Positions 5,184 through 5,191 of a DNA stretch of 5,191 nt are shown here, one piece after another. The number at the start of each line of letters is the position of its first letter. Position 1 is the stretch's first letter. Under the pieces are notes generated by a model. The model made no database searches. It was not told where the DNA came from and worked only from the letters and a program-made list of their open reading frames with translations. Origin of the DNA: Candidatus Omnitrophota bacterium (GTDB lineage: Bacteria; Omnitrophota; Gorgyraeia; Zapsychrales; Fredricksoniimonadaceae); NCBI GenBank assembly GCA_017987425.1, contig JAGNTT010000138.1, positions 1 to 5,191 on the forward strand, written 5' to 3'. Made by a program: the position numbers and the translations under genes.

Positions 5184-5191
5184 ATAGTTGA
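5180..5191 (+). repeat. Possible start of another GTTGATG-type heptad array
   Basis: GTAGATA (5180-5186) is followed by GTTGA (5187-5191) at the window edge, in 7-base register and like the unit seen at 1007-1067. It begins at the gmhA stop codon. Only about one and a half units are visible, so chance is not excluded. Confidence 0.3.

Overview
The window is gene-dense. All seven protein genes lie on the + strand, and the first is cut by the left edge. The order is efp (partial), accB, accC, an Asp23/Gls24-family gene, an AmaP-like membrane protein gene, a phosphofructokinase-family gene and gmhA. No rRNA, tRNA, CRISPR array, transposase or phage gene is visible.

Left block (1-3414): efp runs into accB by a 4-base ATGA overlap. 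accC follows after a 74-base gap filled by a repeat element. accC overlaps the Asp23-family gene (ATGA), which overlaps the amaP-like gene (TAATG). EF-P relieves ribosome stalling at polyproline. AccB and AccC are the biotin carrier and biotin carboxylase of acetyl-CoA carboxylase; the carboxyltransferase genes accA/accD are not in the window. The order efp / accB / accC / Asp23-family gene resembles the Bacillus subtilis locus, where yqhY (Asp23 family) follows accBC. Here an AmaP-type membrane partner is added, so the block may link fatty-acid synthesis with an envelope-associated Asp23 complex.

Middle gap (3415-3563): 149 bases without a gene. It is largely explained by a second repeat element, built like the one between accB and accC but from a different 7-base unit.

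Right block (3564-5183): a group III-like phosphofructokinase homologue with several substituted active-site residues, then gmhA 12 bases later. GmhA (sedoheptulose-7-phosphate isomerase) makes the first intermediate of ADP-heptose for lipopolysaccharide core.

Organism: gmhA suggests a diderm, LPS-type bacterium, while the accBC-Asp23-AmaP arrangement is more familiar from Firmicutes. That mixture, moderate GC and degenerate 7-base repeat arrays between genes would fit an uncultured diderm lineage such as Omnitrophota, Elusimicrobiota or relatives. This is inference and not certain.

The two most interesting signals are the paired, inverted heptanucleotide arrays in both real intergenic gaps, and the PFK homologue with changed catalytic positions.
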